DNA of 64,000 nucleotides, taken from the NCBI GenBank assembly GCA_963665405.2, contig CAXXUH010000004.1:496001-560000 (forward strand), read 5' to 3'. Shown here piece by piece: positions 7,992 through 15,652 of this stretch. The position numbers and the translations under genes are program-made. Origin of the DNA: G963665405 sp963665405. GTDB lineage: Bacteria; Chloroflexota; Dehalococcoidia; Lucifugimonadales; G963665405. Below the pieces are notes generated by a model. It searched no databases and had not been told where the DNA came from. It saw nothing but the letters and a program-made list of their open reading frames with translations. Numbering within the stretch: the stretch's first letter is position 1; every line of letters starts with the position of its first letter.

Positions 7992-8411
7992 ATGACAGAC
8001 GTGACAGAAGCGAACAAGGCCCTGCTGCGACGATACACCGACGAGGTGGTTAACAGGGGGAACCTGGACGCGGCGGACGATATGGTAGCGCCCGGCTACG
8101 TCCACCACCAGCCTCCGAATCCCGACCAGCACGGCATCGACAGATTCAAGCGGCTGGTCGTGGAGCTCCGGACGACCTTCCCCGACATACACGTGGCCAT
8201 CGACGACCAGATAGCCGAGGGGGACAGGGTGGCGACCCGGATCACGATTCGCGGCACGCATCTGGGCGAGTTTCAGGGGATCGCGCCGACCGGGCGGAAG
8301 ATCGAGTTCAAGGGGATCGCCATCGACCGCTGCTCGGACGGCAAGATCGTGGAAGGGTGGGAGTGTTCCGACGCCCTCGGGCTGATGCGTCAGCTTGGAG
8401 CGATCTCGTAG
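7992..8411 (+). CDS. SnoaL-like/ester cyclase family protein
   Basis: A 139-residue protein of the NTF2-like SnoaL superfamily: NKALLRRYTDEVVNRGNLD at the start, YVHHQPPN, the GxDRFKRLVVELRTTFPD helix, then IAEGDRVATRITIRGTHLG and GRKIEFKGIAIDRCSDGKI, which is the typical order. Members cyclise polyketide esters or act as small epimerases or dehydratases; outside gene clusters their role is usually unknown. The start at 7992 is preferred over a GTG at 7983 because GGAGAAGGG precedes it at suitable spacing. It is divergent from the thioredoxin-like gene and convergent with the following unknown gene. Confidence 0.82.
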   Translation: MTDVTEANKALLRRYTDEVVNRGNLDAADDMVAPGYVHHQPPNPDQHGIDRFKRLVVELRTTFPDIHVAIDDQIAEGDRVATRITIRGTHLGEFQGIAPTGRKIEFKGIAIDRCSDGKIVEGWECSDALGLMRQLGAIS

Positions 8412-8420
8412 TCGAGACCG

Positions 8421-9818
8421 CTACTCGGCCGCGGCCCTCGTCGTCTCTCTGGGCGGGAGAAGGTAGGGGACACCGTCCTCGGCCGCCTGCCACTGCGCGA
8501 CAAACCGCCTGATACACTCCTCCGTTCCATTGGCGAGCGCCGACATCATTGTCATCGAGCTTGATGGGGCGGTCATCCACTCCGGGATGCCCGCGGCATT
8601 TCGATCCTCGGGCCCGGCCAGCGGGAATACTGGCGTCACCAGGTCCAGCTCCACTGGAACGCCGCACGCCCACAGCGCCCTCAGCCCCAGCAGATTCTCC
8701 TCCTGGTGGGCCCGATCCTCCGTGAGCATGCTGCCCTCATTCAGCTCGAAGTCGTAGTTGAACTGCGTGTCCAGTTTCATGAAGTCGGCCACGGCGAGCT
8801 TGATGGCCCAGTCGGAGTAGTCGTCGAAAATCATGAGTATGTTCGCGGCGGCGACCTGGCGGGCCGATTGCCGCTCCTCTTCGGGCCGATCGAGCCGGCT
8901 ATCGAGAAGCCTGTACCAGCGCGAGATCATGGCCAGCGCGAAGACCTCCACGAGGGCCGTCGCCTTGCGCTCGTTCCCCTTGCCCCACGGACGTTTCAAG
9001 TCGGGACTTGAACCGATCAGCCGGGCCGCGACCCGACTGCCGCCTCTCAGCCACGCGTCATAGACCGCGCGCTCGGGCCGAGACGGCGCTGCCCCGTCAA
9101 CTCTCGCGCCGACGTAGGACAGCGCCTTCGAGAGCAAGCGTTCGGTTTTCGTGTTGGAGACGACCTGAGTGCCGCCCGATCTCCCGACCTCCGCGAGCCG
9201 TTCGATGTACCGAGCCGCCTCTTTCAAGATCGGCTCGTCTTGAATCTCGGCGGGCGCTTCTTCAGCCTCGGCGGGCTCCTCGGCAACGGCGGCAGGCTCT
9301 TGAATCTCGGCTGGCGCTGACTCTAGCGCAACAGGCTCCTCAGTCGCGACGGGGATGGCCTCCAGCGGGGTGGGCTCCGCGATCGCGGTGGCAGGTTCCT
9401 GAATCTCGGCGGGTGGAGGATCCGGAGCGGCGGGCTCCTCGGCAGCGGCGGGCTTTCGAATCTCGGCTGCTGGAGGTGTCGAAGCGGATGCCGGACCGTC
9501 CAGACTGCCGAATACCTTCTCGGCCCAGGTCAGGAAGCCGACCCTCTCGGCCAGTCTCTCCGCCGCTTCGTCTGGCCTGCCGGGAGCCACGCCCAGGGAT
9601 GCGCCGACCCTCTGCAGCTCCTCTGCATCGAAGGCCCGGAGCACCTCGGAGACCGGATCGCGGCCCTGCTTCCGCAGGTCGCCCGCGACGGTGACCAGGT
9701 CGGCGATCATCTCGCTCTTCGTCTCCGACACGCGCCGGTCTAGACTGCCGAGAGCGCTCGCGATGTGCTCGGCCTCGAAGTGGTCCAGCAGGTCTTCCAG
9801 ACTGGTTTCTTGCGGCAT
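8421..9818 (-). CDS. Unknown protein with acidic Pro/Ala/Glu linker and a conserved C-terminal domain
   Basis: A 465-residue protein not assignable to a known family by eye. Residues 1-105 hold two helical repeats that look SAP-like (one has SETKSEMIADLV). Residues about 110-200 are a linker built from repeated PAEIQEPA/EEPA units. The last 230 residues form a domain shared with the protein at 10714-11463: a WLRGGSR start, GKGNERKATALVEVFALAM with ISRWYR, a DFMKLDTQFNYD segment and EENLLGLRALWACGV. No catalytic motif, signal peptide or membrane helix is obvious. A TATAAT box is at 9853-9858. The shared domain and the transposase-like fragment between the paralogues suggest an accessory locus. 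Function unknown. Confidence 0.75.
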   Translation of the reverse strand: MPQETSLEDLLDHFEAEHIASALGSLDRRVSETKSEMIADLVTVAGDLRKQGRDPVSEVLRAFDAEELQRVGASLGVAPGRPDEAAERLAERVGFLTWAEKVFGSLDGPASASTPPAAEIRKPAAAEEPAAPDPPPAEIQEPATAIAEPTPLEAIPVATEEPVALESAPAEIQEPAAVAEEPAEAEEAPAEIQDEPILKEAARYIERLAEVGRSGGTQVVSNTKTERLLSKALSYVGARVDGAAPSRPERAVYDAWLRGGSRVAARLIGSSPDLKRPWGKGNERKATALVEVFALAMISRWYRLLDSRLDRPEEERQSARQVAAANILMIFDDYSDWAIKLAVADFMKLDTQFNYDFELNEGSMLTEDRAHQEENLLGLRALWACGVPVELDLVTPVFPLAGPEDRNAAGIPEWMTAPSSSMTMMSALANGTEECIRRFVAQWQAAEDGVPYLLPPRETTRAAAE

Positions 9819-9852
9819 AGGGGGTCCAGATCACAGCCCAAGGCTAGGACCA

Positions 9853-9882
9853 ATTATATCCCGGTTCGACCGGCGGTGCTAA
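9853..9882 (-). promoter_or_regulatory. Putative promoter of the unknown 465-residue protein
   Basis: Minus strand: TTAGCA (9877-9882), an 18-base spacer and TATAAT (9853-9858), 35 bases before the start codon at 9818. The -10 box is perfect and the -35 box is weak. Confidence 0.45.
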
Positions 9883-10073
9883 GGAATCGAAGGTCTCTTG
9901 CACCGTCTTCCTACCAGACCGATCGTGTGCCGGCCGGATCACACGGAGAGCGCCGGAAAGCCCGAAAACCGCGCCCGGCAGCACCTCGAAATTGTTCCCG
10001 AGACCGACTAGATTGGCAGGGTCGTTCCGACTCTAGGAGGCGTCAGCTGAGAACCACGATCGCGGTGGCCGAG

Positions 10074-10664
10074 ATGGTCTGGTGTGCGGTGCACGCGGCG
10101 AAGCCGCCCCTTCGAACGGCCGGGTCGAAGGGCAGCCTGCCCGTCTGGATGAGGTTTCTCAGAGAGGGTGCACGCCTGAGCGGATGCAACGCTCTCCTGA
10201 GCGGCCTGCTGGTGTGCGTAGGCGCGGCCTGCTATCTGCTGACGGTTCCCAGGCCACGAGGCAAGATGATCCGGAGGTCGTGGACGCGGATCGGGCGCAG
10301 GGTACTCGGGGTCCTCAGGTGGGACGGGGCGATGTTCGCCGATCACGTCGACGCCTCGACCACACGCACCAGGCTTCTCAGCCAGCTCCAGCGGGAGTAC
10401 GAGGGCACCCTCGGACGTCACCTCCGCAGCCACCTCCAGAAGACCCTCCAGGACTCCCTCGACCGCTATCGCCCCAGCTGCCCGACCTGTGGAACGGCGA
10501 TGTACCGCCAGCGGTCCTACATCAGGAGCTTCCTGATCAACCACGGCGACGTGCGCTTGGACGTTCCGGTGTTCCGGTGCGCTGAATGCCGGCGGATGGC
10601 CAGCGGCGCCGACATCATCGGGAGCGAGGACCGCAGAAGGCGCGTCATGTCCGCATCGGGCTGA
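10074..10664 (+). CDS. Putative truncated transposase N-terminal region with Cys4 zinc motif
   Basis: About 196 residues from the ATG at 10074. The start is uncertain: an AGGAGG at 10035-10040 favours an upstream CTG or GTG. The C-terminal part carries CPTCGTAMYRQRSYIR and a second pair in RCAECRRM, separated by a strand-like segment HGDVRLDVPVF. This layout resembles the N-terminal zinc domain of ISKra4/UPF0236-type transposases, which continue into a catalytic domain; here the frame stops shortly after the second CxxC. It also has a hydrophobic segment (ALLSGLLVCVGAACYLLTV). Best read as a remnant or a domesticated DNA-binding protein between two paralogous unknown genes. Confidence in identity is low. 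Confidence 0.45.
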   Translation: MVWCAVHAAKPPLRTAGSKGSLPVWMRFLREGARLSGCNALLSGLLVCVGAACYLLTVPRPRGKMIRRSWTRIGRRVLGVLRWDGAMFADHVDASTTRTRLLSQLQREYEGTLGRHLRSHLQKTLQDSLDRYRPSCPTCGTAMYRQRSYIRSFLINHGDVRLDVPVFRCAECRRMASGADIIGSEDRRRRVMSASG

Positions 10665-10713
10665 CACGGAAGACGGCTGCTGCCGCGGGAGGCGCGGGCC
10701 GAACCCTGTCCCG

Positions 10714-11463
10714 TCAGACCGAATTCTCGATCCGGTGCACGGGCTTGGGAACATACGAGAGGAACAGAAGGTTCGTCTCCTGCAGCTCGTCCAACCCCTT
10801 CAGGACTTCCTCGGCGCCCATCGAGACGGCAGTGCCCAACGCCTCCAGATCGGCCGGGTCCTCCGTCCAGGCGGGGATGCGAGACGCCACTCGGTCGAGG
10901 CGGTGCCGTAGAGGGAAGGCCACGATCTCCAGGTAGTCCAGGTCCACCTGTGCCCCGCAGGCCCACAACGCCCTCAGCCCGAGCAGATTCTCCTCCTCGG
11001 ATACGTCGCCCCCGGCACCTCCATCCACGCGGCGATCGGCGTCATGGTTGTACTGGAGGTCCAGCCTCATGAAATCGTCCACGGCCCGGCGTACGGCCGT
11101 TCGCTTGTAGCTGTCGCAGAATCTCAGCACGTTTGCGACCGAGATCTCGCGGGCGACCCGCCGCTCGTCCTCCGGGTAAGAGCGCCGCCCGTCCAGCTCT
11201 CGGTACCATCGCGAGATCATCGCAAGGGCGAAGACCTCCACGAGGGCCCCAGCCTTCCTGTCTCCCCCTTCGCCCCACGCGCGAGCCACCGTCTCGCTTC
11301 GTCGTAGCAGGCCGGAGGCGGCGCGGCACCCTCCCCTCATCCAGGCGAGATACATCGTCAGCTCATAGCCGGCCGGCCGCGTAACTCGGATCCTCTCCTC
11401 TACGGCCGCGACGGCCTCCGACAGGAGAAACTCGTTTCTGGTCTCGTTTTGCTCGATCGACAT
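10714..11463 (-). CDS. Unknown protein, paralogue of the 8421-9818 product
   Basis: A 249-residue protein made almost only of the domain that ends the 465-residue neighbour. Shared blocks include WMRGGCRAASGLL, GDRKAGALVEVFALAMISRW, VANVLRFCDSY, DDFMRLDLQYNHD and SEEENLLGLRALWACGA. It lacks the SAP-like N-terminus and the acidic linker. A 35-residue N-terminal helix precedes the domain. The invariant VEVFALAMISRWYR core and conserved Asp/Arg pairs suggest a folded helical domain under selection. No known motif was recognised. GGAG lies about ten bases before the ATG. The pair lies 0.9 kb apart in the same direction with a transposase-like fragment between, consistent with duplication followed by insertion. 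Confidence 0.72.
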   Translation of the reverse strand: MSIEQNETRNEFLLSEAVAAVEERIRVTRPAGYELTMYLAWMRGGCRAASGLLRRSETVARAWGEGGDRKAGALVEVFALAMISRWYRELDGRRSYPEDERRVAREISVANVLRFCDSYKRTAVRRAVDDFMRLDLQYNHDADRRVDGGAGGDVSEEENLLGLRALWACGAQVDLDYLEIVAFPLRHRLDRVASRIPAWTEDPADLEALGTAVSMGAEEVLKGLDELQETNLLFLSYVPKPVHRIENSV

Positions 11464-11620
11464 GGCGATGCTCCACAGCGGAACAGGTAGCTCCGGCGAA
11501 ACCCGTCCGGCGAGGCCGGAGACGCGCTTCGGGCTTACCGGTCTCCCATTGTTTCACGATCCGATCGGCGCGCGCCAGCGTGTTCGCGATGTCGAGACAC
11601 CGTACGCCAGAGCCCCATCG

Positions 11621-12379
11621 CTACTTCGCGGTCCAGCCGCCATCGACCGTCAATCCAGTTCCAGCGATGAACGGAGAGGCGTCGGAGCAGAGATAAACGA
11701 CGGCCTCTGCGATCTCCTCGGGCTCCGCGAAGCGGCCGTTCAGCTGCTTCTCACGCCACCTGGCCTCGATGGCCGGGTCGCGCTCGAAGACCGTCTCGGT
11801 CATCGGGGTCTTGACGACGCTGGAGCACACGGCATTGACGCGAATCCCACGAGTTCCGTATTCGTAGGCCGCCTGCTTGGTCAGTCCCATGACGCCGTGC
11901 ATCGCTGCGTTGTACGCGGCGGTGCCCCCGGCGAGCAGGCCGGCGACGGAGCCGGCGTTGACAACCGCACCTCCACCGTTCCGCAGCATGTGCTCGATCT
12001 CGTATTTCATGCAGAGCCAGATGCCCTTGAGGTTCACGCCGGTGAGATGGTCCCAGACATCCTCCGGGTACAGGTGCGTCTCAGCAAGGACGCCCGCGAC
12101 CCCGGCATTGTTGTACGCGCAGTCGATCCGCCCGTAGGCTGCCACTCCCGAGGCCACCAAGGCCCTGACGTCTTCCGCTTTCGACACGTCCGCGTAGACG
12201 AACATCGCCTCGCCGCCCTGGACCCTCACCGACTCGGCGGTCTCTGCGCCGGCAGCCCGGTCTATGTCGGAGACGACCACCCTCGCGCCCTCGCGGGCGA
12301 GGGCCGTGGCCGACGCCCGTCCGATGCCAGAGCCGGCGCCTGTCACAAGGGCTACCTTGCCGGTCAGTTGCAGTCCCAT
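11621..12379 (-). CDS. Short-chain dehydrogenase/reductase lacking the catalytic lysine
   Basis: A 252-residue classical SDR with a Rossmann fold. The cofactor motif TGAGSGIG is at 13-20, an acidic residue after strand 2 (VVVSDID) points to NAD(H), and NNAG is at 90-93. The active-site Tyr is at 156 and Ser at 144, but the Lys of YxxxK is Met160 (AYNAAMHG): the codon at 11900-11902 reads ATG where AAG is expected. The Lys normally lowers the Tyr pKa and binds the ribose, so activity may be lost or changed. It is a paralogue of the SDR at 12485-13243, which keeps YNASK. GGGAG precedes the ATG at 12379. A repeat element separates the two genes. Confidence 0.88.
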   Translation of the reverse strand: MGLQLTGKVALVTGAGSGIGRASATALAREGARVVVSDIDRAAGAETAESVRVQGGEAMFVYADVSKAEDVRALVASGVAAYGRIDCAYNNAGVAGVLAETHLYPEDVWDHLTGVNLKGIWLCMKYEIEHMLRNGGGAVVNAGSVAGLLAGGTAAYNAAMHGVMGLTKQAAYEYGTRGIRVNAVCSSVVKTPMTETVFERDPAIEARWREKQLNGRFAEPEEIAEAVVYLCSDASPFIAGTGLTVDGGWTAK

Positions 12380-12396
12380 GTCGTCAGCGACTCCCG

Positions 12397-12487
12397 CCAA
12401 AAGGGTGATGTACTACGGAGTGTGCAGATCCCGACAAGTCGGGATTTGCCGGGAGTCTGAGGGTTTCCCTCAGATATCACCATGCTA
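12397..12487. repeat. Family A element, short internally deleted copy
   Basis: Left end CCAAAAGGGTGATG (12397-12410), first hairpin ATCCCGAC/GTCGGGAT (12428-12445), second hairpin CTGAGGG/CCCTCAG (12457-12473), then directly the right end CACCATGCTAG. The third hairpin and tail are missing. The CTAG at 12484-12487 provides the stop codon of the neighbouring SDR gene. Confidence 0.7.
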
Positions 12488-13243
12488 GTGAACAGTCCAG
12501 CCGCCGTCGATCAGTATGGTGGAGCCCATGACGAATGACGACTTCTCCGAGCTGAGCCACAACACGAGATCGGCCAGCTCGCTGGGCTCGCCAAACCGTC
12601 CCAGAACGTGCATCGCCTTCCATTCTTTCACCAGCGGGGGGTCGAGCTCTTCGAACCTGTCCAACATAGGGGTCCGCATGGCCGCCGGGCACACGGCATT
12701 GATACGAATCCCCTTGTCCGCGTAGATCAGCGTCGCCGATTTGGTCAGGCCGATCACGCCGTGCTTACTCGCGTTGTACGCGGGCGACGCACCTCCCACC
12801 AGGCCACCGATGGAGGCCATGTTGATGATCGAGCCGCCGCCCTGCTTAAGCATCTGGATGATCTCATACTTCATGCAGAGCCAGACGCCCTTCAGGTTGA
12901 CCGCGATGGTCCGATCCCAGACCTCTTCCGGGTACTCGTGAGTGATCGGACCCTCCCCCTCGATCCCGGCGTTGTTGAAGGCGAAGTCTAGCCGGCCGTA
13001 AACATCCACGGCCTTCACGATCATCGTCTCGACCTCGTTCGCCCGCGACACGTCGGCCCTGACAAAGATAGCATCTCCACCTTTGTCTCGGATCTCTGCG
13101 ACCGTCTCCTGACCCCTAACAGGGTTCGTGCCGTTGACGACGACCTTCGCCCCGGCCTGGGCGTAGGCGATCGAGGTAGCCTTGCCGAGTCCGGCGTTCC
13201 CGCCCGTCACGAGCGCAACCCGGCCTTCGAGATTCAACGTCAT
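12485..13243 (-). CDS. Short-chain dehydrogenase/reductase
   Basis: A 252-residue classical SDR with all expected motifs: TGGNAGLG for NAD(P) binding, NNAG (about 90-93), a catalytic Ser in NMASIGGLVGG and Tyr/Lys in AYNASKHG, and C-terminal GSTILIDGGW. VVVNGTN after the second strand has no acidic residue, so NADP(H) is possible. It resembles the SDR at 11621-12379 throughout, suggesting duplication, but is the catalytically complete copy. The stop codon lies inside the end of a repeat element. The Shine-Dalgarno match before the ATG is weak. Substrate unknown; the family commonly oxidises secondary alcohols. Confidence 0.9.
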   Translation of the reverse strand: MTLNLEGRVALVTGGNAGLGKATSIAYAQAGAKVVVNGTNPVRGQETVAEIRDKGGDAIFVRADVSRANEVETMIVKAVDVYGRLDFAFNNAGIEGEGPITHEYPEEVWDRTIAVNLKGVWLCMKYEIIQMLKQGGGSIINMASIGGLVGGASPAYNASKHGVIGLTKSATLIYADKGIRINAVCPAAMRTPMLDRFEELDPPLVKEWKAMHVLGRFGEPSELADLVLWLSSEKSSFVMGSTILIDGGWTVH

Positions 13244-13398
13244 CGGAGCGTCACCCGGCGCGAGGTAGCCAATGCAGCCGGTAGTTCACGAAGATTCACC
13301 GCTGCCGTCCAGGGCGTGGCCGAGGACCAGCCAGACGAGTGGGTCCGCTCATACGGTGCTCCCACTAGAGCCAGCCGGCAGCGCCTCCACAGACGGCT

Positions 13399-13473
13399 TG
13401 GAGCGGGAGACGGGATTCGAACCCGCGACCGCCTGCTTGGAAGGCAGGAGCTCTACCACTGAGCTACTCCCGC
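13399..13473 (-). tRNA. tRNA-Gly (anticodon TCC)
   Basis: Minus strand: acceptor GCGGGAG pairs with CTCCCGC, the D-arm reads AGCTCAGTGGTAGAGCT, the anticodon loop is CTTCCAA (anticodon TCC) between CTGC-type stems, and the T-arm contains GGTTCGAATCC. The discriminator T is followed by an encoded CCA at 13399-13401. Confidence 0.97.
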
Positions 13474-13539
13474 TCGATTCTCAGCATACGAAGCCTGCGC
13501 CCAAGCGTCAACAGTCTCCGGGGCTCCGGTGCGTCGTAC

Positions 13540-14748
13540 TCACACCGTCAGCTCGAAAGACTTCCTGGCCAGGTCGACGATGTAGCTGCTTATCGTCAGT
13601 GACGACGTGGCCCCCGGCGAGGGCGCGTTCAGCACGTGGATGGCGTTCGGCGTCTCGGCGATGCTGAAGTCCTGAAGCAGCCGGCCTCTCCTGTCCACCG
13701 CCTGGGCCCTCACCCCGGCCCCGGGAGCGTGGAGATCGTCAATCCGTATCTCCGGAAGAAGGACCTGCAGGGACCTGACGAACGTCCTCTTTACCATCGA
13801 TCTGTACTGCTCGCTCAGACCGGTCCTCCAGTACTTCCAGGACATCCTCCAGAAGCCCGGGAACGCGAGCGTGCCGATCATGTCACCGGCGCTGATCGAC
13901 GTCTTGCGGTAGCCCTCCCTGGCAAAGGCCAGCACCGCGTTCGGTCCCGCCTCGACCTCGCCGGTTATCCGCCTGGTGAAATGTACCCCGAGGAAGGGCA
14001 TCGCCGGGTCCGGGACCGGATAGATCAGGCCCTTCACCAGGTGTCCACGGTCGGGTGCGAGCGAGAAGTACTCCCCGCGGAACGGGATTATCCGAACGCC
14101 CACGTCGGCGCCCACCATCTTCGCGACCGCGTCGGCGTGCAGCCCGGCACAGTTGACGACCCATCTGGCCGTCACGCCGCCCTTAGACGTCTCGACGTTG
14201 AGCACGCCATCTCGTCTCGCTATGTTGAGTACCCTGGTGTCGGTCAGGATCGCTCCGCCGTGCTCGGCAACCTCCGCGGCGTACGCCCTGGAGACCTTCC
14301 CGAAGTCGATGATCCCGGTGTTCGGCGAGTGTATGGCCTTGATGCCGGTGGCGTGAGGCTCCAGCTCCTTCAAACGCTCCGGGCCGACCACCTCGAGGCC
14401 CTCCGCGCCGTTGGCGGTGCCGCGCTCGTAGAGGTCCTGCAGCCGCGGAAGCTCGTCCTCCCGCGTAGCGATGATGACCTTGCCGCACATCTCGTACCCG
14501 ATGTCGTGCTCGTCGCAGAACCGTCTCAGCTCGCGGCCGCCTGCGGAGCAGAAGTTGGCCTTCTGCGACCCCGGCTTGTAGTAGATGCCGGCGTGGATCA
14601 CGCCGCTGTTGTGACCGGTCTGGTGCTGGGCGACCTCCGACTCCTTCTCGAGGACGGCCACCGTGTAGCGGGGATACTCGCTCGTCAGGCGCATCGCCGT
14701 GGCGAGGCCGATTATCCCGCCACCGATAATACAGATGTCGTACTTCAG
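13540..14748 (-). CDS. lhgO: L-2-hydroxyglutarate oxidase-like FAD-dependent oxidoreductase
   Basis: A 402-residue DAO-family flavoprotein matching LhgO/L2HGDH, which oxidises L-2-hydroxyglutarate to 2-oxoglutarate. The FAD motif GGGIIGLATA starts the protein, followed by LEKESEVAQHQTGHNSGVIHAGIYY, an LhgO signature whose histidines sit at the flavin. Later VNCAGLHAD and the PFRGEYF and PFLGVHFTRR segments complete the family pattern. No ATG sits at the expected N-terminus: a CTG at 14746-14748 with AAGGA upstream gives the family start (LKYDICIIGGG). The only alternative is a GTG at 14847, which adds 33 atypical residues. It is divergent from AlaX. In E. coli LhgO feeds electrons to quinone. 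Confidence 0.88.
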   Translation of the reverse strand: MKYDICIIGGGIIGLATAMRLTSEYPRYTVAVLEKESEVAQHQTGHNSGVIHAGIYYKPGSQKANFCSAGGRELRRFCDEHDIGYEMCGKVIIATREDELPRLQDLYERGTANGAEGLEVVGPERLKELEPHATGIKAIHSPNTGIIDFGKVSRAYAAEVAEHGGAILTDTRVLNIARRDGVLNVETSKGGVTARWVVNCAGLHADAVAKMVGADVGVRIIPFRGEYFSLAPDRGHLVKGLIYPVPDPAMPFLGVHFTRRITGEVEAGPNAVLAFAREGYRKTSISAGDMIGTLAFPGFWRMSWKYWRTGLSEQYRSMVKRTFVRSLQVLLPEIRIDDLHAPGAGVRAQAVDRRGRLLQDFSIAETPNAIHVLNAPSPGATSSLTISSYIVDLARKSFELTV

Positions 14749-14923
14749 GGGTTTCGTCCTTCCGGTCGATCGAACGGAATGTCTAGGAGGCCAGACCGTA
14801 AGACGGACCGTCTCATCGGCATGCCGCCCGCACCGAGATTTTATCACGAACGTTTCGACAGTCGGGCCGCGCGTGGTACCCTGCCCCTGACGATTCGGTG
14901 CCAGGGAGAATCAGGAATAGGAC

Positions 14924-15652
14924 ATGACAGACGTCCTCTGCCACGCCGACAGCTATCTGAAGGAGTTCGACGCGACGGTCATGGACGCTACTCCGGCCGG
15001 AGTCGTGCTCGACCGCACCGCCTTCTACCCCGGTGGGGGCGGGCAGCCGTCCGACTCGGGAGTCCTCGATCGTGGGGGCACGTCCTTCACGGTCAGCAAG
15101 GTCTCCCGATCCGACGGACAGCTGGTCCACGCCATCGAGGGAGAGGCGCCGTTAGCAGGCGAATCGGTCCACGGCATTGTCGACTGGGAGCGTAGATACA
15201 AGCTCATGCGGACCCACACGGCCCTCCACATCCTGTGCGGAGTGATCTGGCGAGACCACGGATCGTCGGTGACGGGCGGAGATATGAAGCCGCTCGCCGC
15301 GAGAATGGATTTCGAGCTCGAACAGATGTCGGCGGACTTCGCCAGAGAGGTGGAGGTGCGGATCAACGAGGAGGTTCGCGCCGAGCGGGACATCGAGATC
15401 GGCTCGCTGGTGCGGGAAGAGGCGTTCAAGATCCCCGACCTGATCCGGACGAAGATCAACCTGCTGCCGGAGGGGATCAAGGAGGTGAGGACGGTCAACA
15501 TCGTGGGCCTCGACCTCCAGGCCGACGGTGGCACCCACGTCGCCAACACGCGGGAGGTCGGCCCCATCAGGGTCGTCAGCCACCAGAGCAAGGGCCGGAT
15601 CAACAAGCGGCTGCGCATCGAAATCGACCCCCTAGCAGAGGAGGCGCAATGA
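14924..15652 (+). CDS. AlaX-like alanyl-tRNA editing protein
   Basis: A 242-residue stand-alone editing domain related to the C-terminal part of AlaRS (AlaX-M type), which hydrolyses Ser- or Gly-mischarged tRNA-Ala. It contains AFYPGGGGQPSD, the zinc motif HTALH (HxxxH) in MRTHTALHIL, and DGGTHVANTREVG with the later zinc ligands; the first Cys of the usual CGGTH is Asp here. It lacks the catalytic, tRNA-recognition and C-Ala domains of AlaRS. It overlaps the following aminotransferase by four bases (ATGA), so the two are translationally coupled; the aminotransferase may handle a related amino acid. Confidence 0.88.
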   Translation: MTDVLCHADSYLKEFDATVMDATPAGVVLDRTAFYPGGGGQPSDSGVLDRGGTSFTVSKVSRSDGQLVHAIEGEAPLAGESVHGIVDWERRYKLMRTHTALHILCGVIWRDHGSSVTGGDMKPLAARMDFELEQMSADFAREVEVRINEEVRAERDIEIGSLVREEAFKIPDLIRTKINLLPEGIKEVRTVNIVGLDLQADGGTHVANTREVGPIRVVSHQSKGRINKRLRIEIDPLAEEAQ

